Positions 34,763 through 42,509 of a stretch of 42,509 nucleotides of DNA are shown here, piece by piece. A program made the translations under genes and the position numbers. The notes under the pieces are model-generated. The model was not told the origin of the DNA. It did not search any database and saw nothing but the letters and a program-made list of their open reading frames with translations. The DNA comes from an uncultured Alphaproteobacteria bacterium (GTDB lineage: Bacteria > Pseudomonadota > Alphaproteobacteria > Sphingomonadales > Sphingomonadaceae). The stretch lies in the NCBI GenBank assembly GCA_903934325.1, contig CAIZNH010000030.1, positions 1-42,509 of the forward strand. Reading direction: 5' to 3'. Position 1 is the first letter of the stretch; each line of letters opens with the position of its first letter.

Positions 34763-34776
34763 GGAAATTGTTCCTT
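34761..34776 (-). promoter_or_regulatory. Hairpin covering the DUF4167 ribosome binding site
   Basis: On the minus strand AAGGAA-CAAT-TTCCTT forms a perfect 6-bp stem. The AAGGAA is the ribosome binding site, 8 nt before the TTG start, and the partner strand touches the start codon. Pairing would hide both. The rest of the 263-nt gap up to prmC holds no gene that I can see. Confidence 0.5.
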
Positions 34777-35025
34777 AATCAGCGACCGGCTGCAAAAAAT
34801 GCCTGCCTGCGCGGTCAACAGACCCCTTGCCCTTGCGCCGCACCGATGGGCCTTGCCAACCTGTGTTGCGCGCTCCGCGCTGATGTGGCCGGGGGCATGC
34901 CCTGATGGCCGGTTCAGCTGAGTTTTGGAGCTTGGCCCAGCGATTTGCGCCCTTCGCATATCGTCTGGCCTGTGCCGACACGTAGCGAGACGAAACCGGT
35001 TTGCCAAGCCCTGCGGCGCAATTCC

Positions 35026-35847
35026 TCACCCGAGGACCAGCGCCCTTGCGCGCCCGGCCAGATCGCGGCGCAGCTCGGTGCTGAAGCCCGCAGCATCGGC
35101 GAGGGCGGCGACCGCATCAGCCTGATTCGCGCCGATTTCGAGGATTGCCCCGGCGCCCGGGTTCATCAGCGCGCGCAGCTGAGGGATGAGCACGCGATAA
35201 TCGTCGAGCCCCTCGGGCCCGGCGAACAGCGCGCTGGCGGGCTCGAAGGCCTGCACTTGGCGGTCGAGCGCGGCATCGGCCTCGACATAGGGCGGATTGC
35301 ACAGGACGAGGTCGAAGGTGCCCAGATCATCGGCCCATCCGGCCGCGTGCCAGTCCCCCGTCTCGAACCGCGCCTGCGGACGCAGCCCAAGCGATTCCGC
35401 ATTGCTGCGGGCGACATCGAGCGCGGCCTCGCTGCGGTCCAGCCCCACGCCTTGCGCCGCGCCGCAATGGGCCAGCACCGCCAGCAGCAGCGCGCCCGAA
35501 CCCGTGCCCAGATCGAGCACCCGGAGCGCATCGGGCTTCAGCGCCAGCGCCGCTTCGACCAGCGTCTCGCTATCCCCGCGCGGGATCAGGGTGGCGGGGG
35601 TGACGCGCAAGGGCAGGCCGTAGAACTCCTGCCGCCCGGTGATGTAGGCGACCGGCTCGTGCGTCATCCGCCGTTCGACCAGTGCGGCAAAGCCCGGCGG
35701 GGCAGGCTCGCGCAGGCGATAGAGCAGCAATTCGGAGCGCGACACGCCCTCCAGATGCGCCATCAGCAATTCGGCATCGAGCCGCGCGGTATCGCTGGTC
35801 GCGGCAAGCCGCTCAGCAGCCGCGCGGATCGCCTCGCCGATGGTCAT
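35026..35847 (-). CDS. prmC: Peptide chain release factor N5-glutamine methyltransferase
   Basis: 273 residues. N-terminal helical domain about 1-75 (LLMAHLEGVSRSELLLYRL), then a class I SAM methyltransferase with VLDLGTGSGALLLAVL for SAM binding and the catalytic NPPYVEAD motif near residue 182, which positions the substrate glutamine. It methylates the glutamine of the GGQ motif of RF1/RF2. The upstream prfA gene (RF1) overlaps by one base (TAATG), a standard enzyme-substrate pair. Confidence 0.95.
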   Translation of the reverse strand: MTIGEAIRAAAERLAATSDTARLDAELLMAHLEGVSRSELLLYRLREPAPPGFAALVERRMTHEPVAYITGRQEFYGLPLRVTPATLIPRGDSETLVEAALALKPDALRVLDLGTGSGALLLAVLAHCGAAQGVGLDRSEAALDVARSNAESLGLRPQARFETGDWHAAGWADDLGTFDLVLCNPPYVEADAALDRQVQAFEPASALFAGPEGLDDYRVLIPQLRALMNPGAGAILEIGANQADAVAALADAAGFSTELRRDLAGRARALVLG

Positions 35848-36914
35848 TATTCGCTGAGCGCCGCCAGCCGCTTGCCCTCGTCCTCGGCGATCAGCGCGCC
35901 GACCAGTTCGGCAAGGCCCGGCCCGGCGAGCACTTCCTCCAGCTTGTGCAGGGTCAGCCCGATGCGGTGATCGGTGACGCGGCCTTGGGGGAAGTTGTAG
36001 GTGCGGATGCGTTCCGAGCGATCGCCGCTGCCGACCATCGCCTTCCTTGCTTCGGCCTCGGCGCCCTGGGTGGCCTCGCGCTGCGCATCATAGAGGCGCG
36101 TGCGCAGCACCTGCATCGCCTTGTCCTTGTTCTTGTGCTGGCTGCGCCCGTCCTGACAGGTGACGACAGTGCCGGTGGGCAGGTGGGTGATGCGCACCGC
36201 CGAATCGGTGGTGTTGACGTGCTGGCCGCCCGCTCCGCTCGCGCGGTAGACGTCGATCTTGAGGTCCTTGTCCTCGATGCTGACATCCACCTCGTCCGGC
36301 TCGGGCAGCACCGCCACAGTCGCCGCCGAGGTATGGATGCGCCCGCCGCTCTCCGTCACGGGCACGCGCTGCACGCGGTGGACGCCGCTTTCGAACTTCA
36401 GCTTGGCGAAGACGCCTGCGCCGGTGACATTGGCGATCACTTCCTTGTAGCCGCCGATGTCGCTCGCGTTGACGCTGACGGGCTCGACGCGCCAGCCCTG
36501 CTCGGCGGCATAGCGTTCGTACATCCGGTAGAGATCGGCCGCGAACAGCGCGGCTTCATCGCCTCCGGTGCCAGCGCGGATTTCGAGCATGGCGGATTTG
36601 GAGTCGGCAGAATCGCGCGGCAGCAGGGCGATGGCGAGGCGGCGCTCCATATCGGGGAGAGTGGCCTTGAGCGCGGCGAGCTCTTCCTCGGCCATGGCCT
36701 TCATCTCGGGATCGGCGAGCATCTCGGTGAGCCCGTCCATCTCCTCGCGCGCGGCTTTCACTTCGGCTGCGATCTTCGCGACCGGCTCGAGTTCGGCATA
36801 GTCGCGGGAGGCACGGACGAAGGCGTCACCCTCCAGCGTCCCCGACGCCATGCGCGCTTCCAGCTCCGCAAAGCGGTGCGCGATCTGCTCCAGGCGTTCC
36901 GGGGGGATTTGCAT
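35847..36914 (-). CDS. prfA: Peptide chain release factor 1
   Basis: 355 residues. N-terminal helical domain ([16 protein letters not shown]); codon-recognition domain with [25 protein letters not shown], where the RF1 P-(A/V)-T tripeptide is read as PVTESGGR; and the catalytic loop [22 protein letters not shown] stretch carrying GGQ (about residues 229-231), whose Gln is the PrmC target. It terminates translation at UAA/UAG. 5 nt downstream of hisS and overlapping prmC. Confidence 0.96.
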   Translation of the reverse strand: MQIPPERLEQIAHRFAELEARMASGTLEGDAFVRASRDYAELEPVAKIAAEVKAAREEMDGLTEMLADPEMKAMAEEELAALKATLPDMERRLAIALLPRDSADSKSAMLEIRAGTGGDEAALFAADLYRMYERYAAEQGWRVEPVSVNASDIGGYKEVIANVTGAGVFAKLKFESGVHRVQRVPVTESGGRIHTSAATVAVLPEPDEVDVSIEDKDLKIDVYRASGAGGQHVNTTDSAVRITHLPTGTVVTCQDGRSQHKNKDKAMQVLRTRLYDAQREATQGAEAEARKAMVGSGDRSERIRTYNFPQGRVTDHRIGLTLHKLEEVLAGPGLAELVGALIAEDEGKRLAALSE

Positions 36915-36919
36915 GCTGA

Positions 36920-38194
36920 TTAGGCGCCAAGTTTAACCGCGAACTCGCGCAAGGCCTTGCCGATGCGTTCGATGTCAGCCTCATCACCCTTCATCCGAGG
37001 TGGCTGGAGATTACCGTCAGCATCTTCGCTATAGGCCATGATAACCTTGGCACCACTTTTGACTGCCTTGTCAAACCGCTTGCGCGGCGATCCGGCTGCA
37101 AAGACTTCGGCTGTTACGCCCTCGCTCCGGGCCATCATGGCCGTTCGCACACCTGCTGCGTGAAGTTGCTCGCTGTCGCCTTCGACTACGACGGCGAATT
37201 CCAGCGCAGCTTCTTCCCGCGCGCCCACCAGCATCGCCAGCCGCTCGATCCCCGCAGCCCAGCCCACCGCAGGCGTCGGCGCGCCGCCGAGGCTTTCCAT
37301 CAGCCCGTCATAGCGTCCGCCGCCCAGCACGGTGCTCTGGCTCCCCAAAGCCGCGGCCGAGGCGCTGCCCTCGTCAGGGATGAATTCGAACGCCGTGTGG
37401 CGATAGTAATCGAGCCCGCGCACGAGGCTTTCGGCGCGCACCCACTTCACGCCTGCCGCATCCAGCCCGCTGGTGACGGCCGCGAAGAAGGCGCGGGCTT
37501 CGTCCGACAGGAAATCATCGATCTTCGGCGCATCGGCGAGGAACGGCTTGTCCCTCGGGTCCTTGGAATCGAGGATGCGCAGCGGGTTCTTCTCCAGCCG
37601 CTCCTGCGATTCCTCGGAGAGCTGGCCTTCCACCGCGCGGAAGTATTCGATCAGCGCCGCCCGCCATGCCTCGCGGCTGGCACCGTCGCCCAGCGTGTTG
37701 AGGTGGAGGGTGACATCGTGGATGCCCAGCTCGCGCAGCAGTTGATCCGCCATTGCCAGCAGCTCGACATCGGCCTGCGGTTCGCCCGCGCCGATCACCT
37801 CGGCGTCGATCTGGTGGAACTGGCGGTAGCGGCCCTTTTGCGGGCGCTCGTAACGGAACAGCGGGCCGTGGGTCGCGACCTTCAGCGGCGCATATTGCTG
37901 CCAGCCGTTGGTGAGGAAGGCGCGTGCGATGCCGGCGGTGAACTCGGGGCGCAGCGTCAGCGATTCGCCGCCGCGATCCTCGAAGGAATACATTTCCTTC
38001 GACACCACATCGGTCGTCTCGCCGAGGGACCGCGCGAACACCTCGGTCTTTTCGAACACCGGCATTTCCACCCGGCGGAAGCGATAGAGGTGGCGCACGC
38101 GCTCGAAGGTTTCGACCACGAAGGCGAAAGCCTCGGCCTCGGTGCCGAAAATGTCCTGCGTCCCGCGGATCGCCTGGGGAGTGTTCTTGCCCAT
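36920..38194 (-). CDS. hisS: Histidyl-tRNA synthetase
   Basis: 424-residue class II aminoacyl-tRNA synthetase. Motif 2 region [21 protein letters not shown]; histidine-specific block [14 protein letters not shown]; motif 3 [15 protein letters not shown]-terminal anticodon-binding domain [32 protein letters not shown]. The motif 1 region at the N-terminus ([23 protein letters not shown]) is intact. First gene of hisS-prfA-prmC; 104 nt from the divergent ppa gene, so that gap must hold both promoters. Confidence 0.96.
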   Translation of the reverse strand: MGKNTPQAIRGTQDIFGTEAEAFAFVVETFERVRHLYRFRRVEMPVFEKTEVFARSLGETTDVVSKEMYSFEDRGGESLTLRPEFTAGIARAFLTNGWQQYAPLKVATHGPLFRYERPQKGRYRQFHQIDAEVIGAGEPQADVELLAMADQLLRELGIHDVTLHLNTLGDGASREAWRAALIEYFRAVEGQLSEESQERLEKNPLRILDSKDPRDKPFLADAPKIDDFLSDEARAFFAAVTSGLDAAGVKWVRAESLVRGLDYYRHTAFEFIPDEGSASAAALGSQSTVLGGGRYDGLMESLGGAPTPAVGWAAGIERLAMLVGAREEAALEFAVVVEGDSEQLHAAGVRTAMMARSEGVTAEVFAAGSPRKRFDKAVKSGAKVIMAYSEDADGNLQPPRMKGDEADIERIGKALREFAVKLGA

Positions 38195-38298
38195 AGTCCC
38201 GCGCGATTAGGGCCACGCGGCCCCTTTCGCAATCCTGTGGCACGGATTAAAGGCCCGCGCGTTACCTCTCCTGCCAAACAACACAAAAGAGAACATCC

Positions 38299-38829
38299 AT
38301 GCGCATCGACAAGATTCCCACCGGCAAGAACCCGCCGAACGATCTCAATGTCATCATCGAAGTGCCGACCGGCGGGGAGCCGGTGAAGTACGAGTTCGAC
38401 AAGGAAAGCGGTGCGCTGTTCGTGGACCGCATCCTGCACACGCCGATGCGTTATCCGGCCAATTACGGCTTCGTGCCGCACACCCTTTCGCCCGATGGCG
38501 ATCCGCTCGATGCGCTGGTGATCTCGCGCTCGCCCTTCATTCCGGGCTGTGTGGTGCGCGCGCGCCCGATCGGCGTGCTGAACCTCGAAGACGAGCAGGG
38601 CGGCGATGAAAAGCTGGTCTGCGTGCCGGTGAACGAGACCTTCCCCTATTACGCCGATGTGGTGGAAACCGGCGATCTGCCCGACATCATCTGCCAGCAG
38701 ATCGAGCACTTCTTCACCCACTACAAGGATCTCGAAACCGAGAAGTGGGTGCGCGTGGGCAAGTGGGGCGACGCCGCCGAAGCGCGCAAGGTCACCATCG
38801 AGGCGATCGAGCGGTACGCTGCCAAGTAG
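38299..38829 (+). CDS. ppa: Inorganic pyrophosphatase (family I)
   Basis: 176 residues, normal for the soluble family I enzyme that hydrolyses pyrophosphate and drives biosynthesis. Metal-binding signature PDGDPLDALV with its aspartates at about residues 66-71; also VIIEVPTGGEPVKYEFDKESGALFVDR at the N-terminus, RYPANYGFVP, and HFFTHYKDLE near the end. A hairpin begins one base after the stop codon. Confidence 0.96.
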   Translation: MRIDKIPTGKNPPNDLNVIIEVPTGGEPVKYEFDKESGALFVDRILHTPMRYPANYGFVPHTLSPDGDPLDALVISRSPFIPGCVVRARPIGVLNLEDEQGGDEKLVCVPVNETFPYYADVVETGDLPDIICQQIEHFFTHYKDLETEKWVRVGKWGDAAEARKVTIEAIERYAAK

Positions 38830-38851
38830 TGAACCCGCCTCCGCGGGTTCA
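38830..38851 (+). terminator. Hairpin after ppa
   Basis: TGAACCCGC and GCGGGTTCA form a perfect 9-bp stem with loop CTCC, starting just after the ppa stop. Terminator-like, although no U-tract follows. Confidence 0.6.
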
Positions 38852-38865
38852 TCCTCGGTGCTATT

Positions 38866-39061
38866 CCCGTGGCCAAGGCCACGGGGCACCTGCGGCTCGC
38901 GCGCTTGCGCTCGCGGGCGCTGGTGCGCCCGAGGCCAGTGCCAACCCATCGGTTAAGTGCTGATTTCGGTCGCGCTAGCGACCGCAAGGCCGAATGGCCG
39001 CCCGCAGCGACGGGGCCGTCAGGCCGCGTGAGCGAGGATTTCGCATCGCGGAGGCGATGCG
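38866..39061. repeat. Array of perfect stem-loops downstream of ppa
   Basis: Between ppa and the minus-strand membrane gene lie consecutive perfect hairpins: CCCGTGGCC/GGCCACGGG (38866-38885), CGGGCGC/GCGCCCG (38914-38931), CGGTCGC/GCGACCG (38967-38984), GGCC/GGCC (38989-38999), GACGG/CCGTC (39009-39020) and CGCATCGC/GCGATGCG (39042-39061). Stems differ in sequence but share 2-4-nt loops. No gene is visible here; it may be a REP-like element cluster or structured 3' RNA. Confidence 0.65.
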
Positions 39062-39070
39062 GAACACAAA

Positions 39071-39448
39071 TCAGACAATACTCAAAACCGCCTTGCACAG
39101 GGCGGTGAGGAAGAACGGCAGGCCGACAGCCAGCAGCCACAGCGCGGTGATGTCGCGCTTGAATGCGGGGGCATAGGCTTCATCAGCCGCCTCTGCGTCA
39201 TCGAGGCCGGACCAGCGCCGTTCGAACCAGCGCAGCGCCGGAATGATCCCCGCTACCAGCACGATCAGGGCGAGATAGGGCAACACGCCGGAGGTGCCTT
39301 CGCTCAACGCTTTGACGGTCACGAAGATCTGCAAGCCGGTGTAGACCAGCAGGCCGTACGCGACATGATCGCTCATCGATCGGCGCCAGTCGCGCGCCCG
39401 CGTCTTGGCGGTCGCCTGTGCTTCGTGCTGCCCCGATGCTTTCCCCAT
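39071..39448 (-). CDS. Small membrane protein of unknown function
   Basis: 125 residues from the ATG at 39446-39448, which follows GGGAG at good spacing; the open frame extends 14 codons further but without support. Hydrophilic N-terminus, then three membrane segments: HVAYGLLVYTGLQIFVTVKAL, YLALIVLVAGIIPALRWFE and ITALWLLAVGLPFFLTALCKAV. No catalytic motif. Convergent with ppa, and divergent from lptB with about 250 nt between (no gene recognised in that gap). Confidence 0.75.
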   Translation of the reverse strand: MGKASGQHEAQATAKTRARDWRRSMSDHVAYGLLVYTGLQIFVTVKALSEGTSGVLPYLALIVLVAGIIPALRWFERRWSGLDDAEAADEAYAPAFKRDITALWLLAVGLPFFLTALCKAVLSIV

Positions 39449-39695
39449 GTCGTCGCTCCCCGACGTTTTTGTGCTGGGGGAGTATCGCAAAGCGCGGCGG
39501 AAGTTGCAACACGGGGTGCAAATTCCTCGCTTTGTTGCGCGGCGCGCAAGTGAGCCGCAGCAAGCGCCGGAAATGGCGCGGAGTTTGCCCCGCGCGCGCC
39601 GCTGTCCCGTGCGCGCAACAGCGACTAAGCAAAAATCCTGCCAAACGCGTGCGAAGTCTTTCCTAGGGCTTCAGGGCTGCTAAAGACCAGCGGTG

Positions 39696-40478
39696 ATGAC
39701 CGAGTCCACTCTCACCGAACCGGCGGCGGAAGCCTCCGCCACCAGCCAGCCGCTGGGCAGCGGGCTTGAGGTGATCTCGATCGCCAAGAGCTACGACAAG
39801 CGCGCGGTGCTGACCGATATCTCGCTGACCGTGGCCAAGGGCGAAGTGCTCGGCCTGCTCGGCCCCAATGGTGCGGGCAAGACCACCTGCTTCTATTCGA
39901 TCATGGGGCTGGTGAAGCCGGATTCGGGCCGCATCCTGATGGACGGCGAGGATGTGACCAAGCTGCCGATGTATCGCCGCGCGATCCTCGGCCTTGGCTA
40001 TCTGCCGCAGGAAACCAGTATCTTTCGCGGCATGACGGTGGAGCAGAACATCACCTGCGTGCTCGAACTGGTCGAGCCCGATGCCGCCACCCGCGCGGGC
40101 GAGCTGGAGCGGCTGCTCGACGAATTCGGTCTCACCCGCCTGCGCGAAAGCCCGGCGATGGCGCTGTCCGGTGGCGAGCGGCGGCGCTGCGAGATTGCCC
40201 GGGCGCTGGCGGCCAAGCCTTCGATCATGCTGCTCGACGAGCCTTTTGCGGGCATCGACCCGCTGTCGATCAGCGATATCCGCGAGTTGGTGCGCGATCT
40301 CAAGGCGCGCGGCATCGGCGTGCTGATCACCGATCACAACGTGCGCGAAACGCTCGATATCGTCGACCGCGCCTGCATCATCTATGGCGGGCAGGTGCTG
40401 TTTGCCGGGAGCCCGCAGGAGCTGGTCGCGGATGAGAACGTGCGCCGGCTCTATCTCGGCGAGAGCTTCACGCTTTAG
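39696..40478 (+). CDS. lptB: LPS export ABC transporter ATP-binding protein
   Basis: 260 residues. ABC ATPase with Walker A GPNGAGKTT (56-64), Q-loop LPQETSIFRGMTVEQN, signature LSGGERRRCEIARALA, Walker B IMLLDEPFAGIDP and H-loop TDHNV. The YLPQETSIFRGMTVEQNI and ITDHNVRETLDIVDRACIIYGG blocks are LptB-specific. With LptFG it powers lipopolysaccharide or lipid extraction from the inner membrane. Start at ATG 39696 (a GTG lies one codon earlier). rpoN follows 9 nt later, the usual lptB-rpoN order, but lptA and lptC are not upstream here. Confidence 0.95.
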   Translation: MTESTLTEPAAEASATSQPLGSGLEVISIAKSYDKRAVLTDISLTVAKGEVLGLLGPNGAGKTTCFYSIMGLVKPDSGRILMDGEDVTKLPMYRRAILGLGYLPQETSIFRGMTVEQNITCVLELVEPDAATRAGELERLLDEFGLTRLRESPAMALSGGERRRCEIARALAAKPSIMLLDEPFAGIDPLSISDIRELVRDLKARGIGVLITDHNVRETLDIVDRACIIYGGQVLFAGSPQELVADENVRRLYLGESFTL

Positions 40479-40487
40479 CGTTTCGCG

Positions 40488-41981
40488 ATGGCATTAGGCC
40501 CCCGCCTCGATCTCAGGCAGACGCAATCGCTGGTGATGACGCCGCAATTGCAGCAGGCGATCAAGCTGCTGGCGGCCTCCAACCTCGAAATCGAAACTTT
40601 CATTGCCGAGGCGATGGAGGCCAATCCCCTTCTGGACACCGCCACGCCTGCGCCCGACGAGCCCGAACGCGGCGAGATCGCGGCTCCGGCGGGCGAGGAT
40701 GCAACCGCCGATCAGCTGATGCTGGCAGGCGGCGGCGAGGGCGATGCGCCGCTCGATCTGTCCTCGGTGGACCGCGACTGGGACACCGGCGATGGCGAGG
40801 CGCGCTCGGCTCGCGATGCCGAATGGGGTGCGGCCTCAGCCAGCGGCGGTGATTTCGATGAACTTCCGGATTGGGAACAGCTCCACGCCGCCGAACTGAC
40901 GCTCGCCGAACATCTCGAAGCCCAGATCGGAGCGGTCACCTCCGATCCGCAGGCCGCTTTCATCGCCCGCCACATCATCGGCCTGCTCGACGAGGCAGGC
41001 TATCTCGCAACCCCGCTGGACGAAGTGGCCGATGATCTCGGGGTCGATATCTTCGATGCGAAGGCGGCCCTGCGGCTGGTGCAGACGCTCGATCCTTCGG
41101 GCGTGGGCGCGCGCAACCTCGCTGAATGCATCGCCATCCAGGCGCGCGAGGCGGACCGCTATGATCCTTGCATGAAGGCGCTGATCGACAATCTCGAACT
41201 GGTCGCCCGCGGCGAGGTCGAGCGGCTCAAACGCCTGTGCCGCGTGGATGACGAGGATTTCGCCGACATGCTGCGCGAACTGCGCAGCTACAATCCGCGC
41301 CCCGGGCTTGCCTTTGCGCCCTCTGCCACCAGCACGGTGGTGCCCGATATCCTGCTCACCGCCAATGCGAGCGGGGGGTGGGAGATTGCGCTCAACGAAG
41401 ACACCTTGCCCAAGCTGATCGTCAACCGCAGCTATTACGTCGAACTCAATGCCGGGCCGGGCAACCGCGAATCGCAGGCCTGGCTCAAGGAAAAGCTGGC
41501 GAACGCGCATTGGCTGATCCGCGCGCTGGATCAGCGCCAGAAGACCATCCTCAAGACCGCCGCCGAGATCGTGCGCCAGCAGGACGGCTTCTTCCGCCGC
41601 GGCGTTGCCGAACTGCGCCCGCTCACCTTGCGCGAGGTGGCCGAGAAGATCGAGATGCACGAAAGCACGGTCAGCCGGGTCACCAGCAACAAGTACCTGT
41701 GGTGCGAGCGCGGCACTTTCGAGCTGAAATACTTCTTCACCAGCGGGGTGGCGTCAGCCGATGGCGAGGGGGCGTCCTCCGAAGCGATCAAGGCGCGGAT
41801 CAAGGCGCTCATTGATGCCGAGACGATCAAGGACATCCTGTCCGATCAGCAACTGGCCGAGATGCTCCAGAAGGAAGGCTTCGATCTCGCCCGCCGCACC
41901 GTGGCCAAATATCGCGAGGCAATCGGTCTGGGGTCGAGCGCGGAGCGGCGGCGCGCCAAGAAGCTGGCGGGCGCGCGTTAG
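40488..41981 (+). CDS. rpoN: RNA polymerase sigma-54 factor
   Basis: 497 residues. Region I, Gln-rich LRQTQSLVMTPQLQQAIKLLAASNLEI, contacts activators; acidic region II (about 50-120); region III core-binding domain; helix-turn-helix in TLREVAEKIEMHESTVSRVTSNKYL; RpoN box ARRTVAKYRE (about residue 466) for -24 recognition. Full length. Activates sigma-54 promoters with enhancer-binding proteins. Co-transcribed with lptB. The genes that often follow (hpf, ptsN) are not present; a ctrA gene comes next. Confidence 0.96.
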   Translation: MALGPRLDLRQTQSLVMTPQLQQAIKLLAASNLEIETFIAEAMEANPLLDTATPAPDEPERGEIAAPAGEDATADQLMLAGGGEGDAPLDLSSVDRDWDTGDGEARSARDAEWGAASASGGDFDELPDWEQLHAAELTLAEHLEAQIGAVTSDPQAAFIARHIIGLLDEAGYLATPLDEVADDLGVDIFDAKAALRLVQTLDPSGVGARNLAECIAIQAREADRYDPCMKALIDNLELVARGEVERLKRLCRVDDEDFADMLRELRSYNPRPGLAFAPSATSTVVPDILLTANASGGWEIALNEDTLPKLIVNRSYYVELNAGPGNRESQAWLKEKLANAHWLIRALDQRQKTILKTAAEIVRQQDGFFRRGVAELRPLTLREVAEKIEMHESTVSRVTSNKYLWCERGTFELKYFFTSGVASADGEGASSEAIKARIKALIDAETIKDILSDQQLAEMLQKEGFDLARRTVAKYREAIGLGSSAERRRAKKLAGAR

Positions 41982-42051
41982 GACTTTTCCCTGACTGGCG
42001 GTGCGGGCGGTAAGCCCTATCACGGTGGCGGAAGGGGGCTTTTCGGGGTGT

Positions 42052-42129
42052 GACTCGAAAGACTCACTTCGAAACGTTAACGCCTTAAACCTCTTATTAA
42101 CCTTTTTTGGTGAGAAGCGTCGTGGTTAA
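42052..42129 (+). promoter_or_regulatory. ctrA promoter region with CcrM sites and TTAA boxes
   Basis: Two GANTC methylation sites (GACTC at 42052 and 42061) and four TTAA boxes (42077, 42085, 42097, 42126; several as TTAAC or GGTTAA) lie 55-130 nt before ctrA. CcrM methylation sites and CtrA half-sites in the ctrA promoter are known from Caulobacter. The spacings here (N4 and N8) differ from the TTAA-N7-TTAA consensus, so autoregulation is inferred. Confidence 0.5.
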
Positions 42130-42183
42130 TTCACGGAAACCTCTCCTAAGCGGGGGTTACCAGGGGCAAACAGGGGACCAGCC

Positions 42184-42372
42184 ATGCGCGTGCTGCTGAT
42201 CGAAGACGAACCGACCACTGCCAAGGCAATCGAGCTCATGCTCACCACCGAAGGCTTCAATGTCTACTCGACCGACCTCGGCGAAGAAGGCTTGGATCTC
42301 GGTAAGCTGTATGATTACGACATCATCCTGCTCGATCTGAACCTGCCTGACATGCATGGTTACGACGTGTGA
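42184..42372 (+). pseudogene. ctrA: CtrA cell-cycle response regulator, interrupted after codon 62
   Basis: The opening [20 protein letters not shown] and [21 protein letters not shown] match CtrA closely, including the phospho-acceptor Asp51. The native protein is about 230 residues, with a winged-helix DNA-binding domain; here a TGA follows Val62, exactly where unrelated sequence with IS-like ends begins. The rest of the receiver and all of the DNA-binding domain are lost unless they continue beyond the inserted element. CtrA is essential in Caulobacter but dispensable in several sphingomonads and Rhodobacterales, where it controls motility and GTA production. The window ends 137 nt later, so the distal half of the gene cannot be checked. 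Confidence 0.8.
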
Positions 42373-42509
42373 GATGGTCCCGCCTTCTTGGACAGTTTGG
42401 CGGCTAAGTTAAGCTAATCCCGGTTGTCGTTATGCCGCCTGTTTGATTATCAGATCATGGGGGGCATGCCCCCCATGATCTGATTGCCCGATCCGCCTAT
42501 AGGCCTCGA
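42370..42509. mobile_element. Left end of an IS3-family-like insertion sequence (partial)
   Basis: From about 42370 the sequence no longer follows ctrA. It starts TGAGATGGTCCC, followed by TTCTTGGACAG, a terminal-repeat style (5'-TG, internal TTGGACA) common in IS3-family elements. A long palindrome lies 80 nt inside. No transposase frame is reached before the window ends. The element may be a repeat at which an assembly contig ends. Family assignment is inference. Confidence 0.6.
42449..42484. repeat. 36-bp perfect palindrome inside the IS-like end
   Basis: Sixteen-base arms (ATCAGATCATGGGGGG and its complement) around a self-complementary CATG core. It would form a very stable hairpin and might block read-through into a transposase gene. 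Confidence 0.85.

Overview
The window looks like a chromosomal segment of a high-GC alphaproteobacterium of the order Sphingomonadales (Erythrobacter/Porphyrobacter/Novosphingobium-like). Support: sphingolipid genes (serine palmitoyltransferase plus a dedicated acyl carrier protein), DivK and CtrA cell-cycle regulators, an alphaproteobacterial single-cysteine DksA, a CDC48-type AAA ATPase, DUF3572, DUF4167 and DUF2793 families, and remnants of an alphaproteobacterial gene-transfer-agent (GTA)-type phage cluster. This assignment is inferred from gene content; no rRNA or tRNA gene was recognised.

Layout. 1-2.4 kb (mostly minus strand): the N-terminal barrel of an OmpA-like outer membrane protein cut by the window edge, then a collapsed GTA/prophage cluster: small-terminase-like gene, large terminase N-terminus, and directly joined to it the DUF2793 tail-end gene. 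2.5-5.6 kb: spt-acp sphingolipid pair, a divergent Pycsar-effector-like membrane protein and an exported orphan. 5.7-9.7 kb: divK, a tightly overlapping five-gene plus-strand operon (DUF3572, HAD, RidA, glycerophosphodiesterase, DUF482 acyltransferase-like) and a Sel1-like gene. 9.8-15 kb: dksA with a possible leader peptide, a PilZ protein, a peptide-binding lipoprotein, DUF4112, and the kynA-kynU tryptophan catabolic pair. 15-19 kb: a DUF305/LVIVD fusion, a class A beta-lactamase-like serine hydrolase and an alanine-rich lipoprotein. 19-25 kb: polA and a convergent CDC48 gene, then a 530-nt intergenic region holding terminator-like hairpins and an A+T-rich island of TGCAA/TTGCA inverted repeats. 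25-30 kb: scoA - HAD-like lipoprotein - scoB - alpha/beta hydrolase - CaiB/BaiF CoA-transferase operon. 30-38 kb (minus): DUF418, metK, lnt, DUF4167, prmC, prfA, hisS. 38-42.5 kb: ppa, an array of hairpins, a small membrane protein, lptB, rpoN, and ctrA, which is broken after codon 62 by what looks like the left end of an IS3-type element that runs to the window edge.

The most informative non-coding signal is a set of four parS sites (three perfect copies of TGTTTCACGTGAAACA, one with a single mismatch) at 9607, 22118, 30147 and 30580. They mark this as a ParB loading region, which in most bacteria lies close to the replication origin. Three of the four sit inside genes and dictate the amino acids there. 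The second theme is decay of the GTA/CtrA circuit: the GTA cluster is reduced to its two ends and ctrA, the regulator that controls GTA expression in related bacteria, is interrupted.
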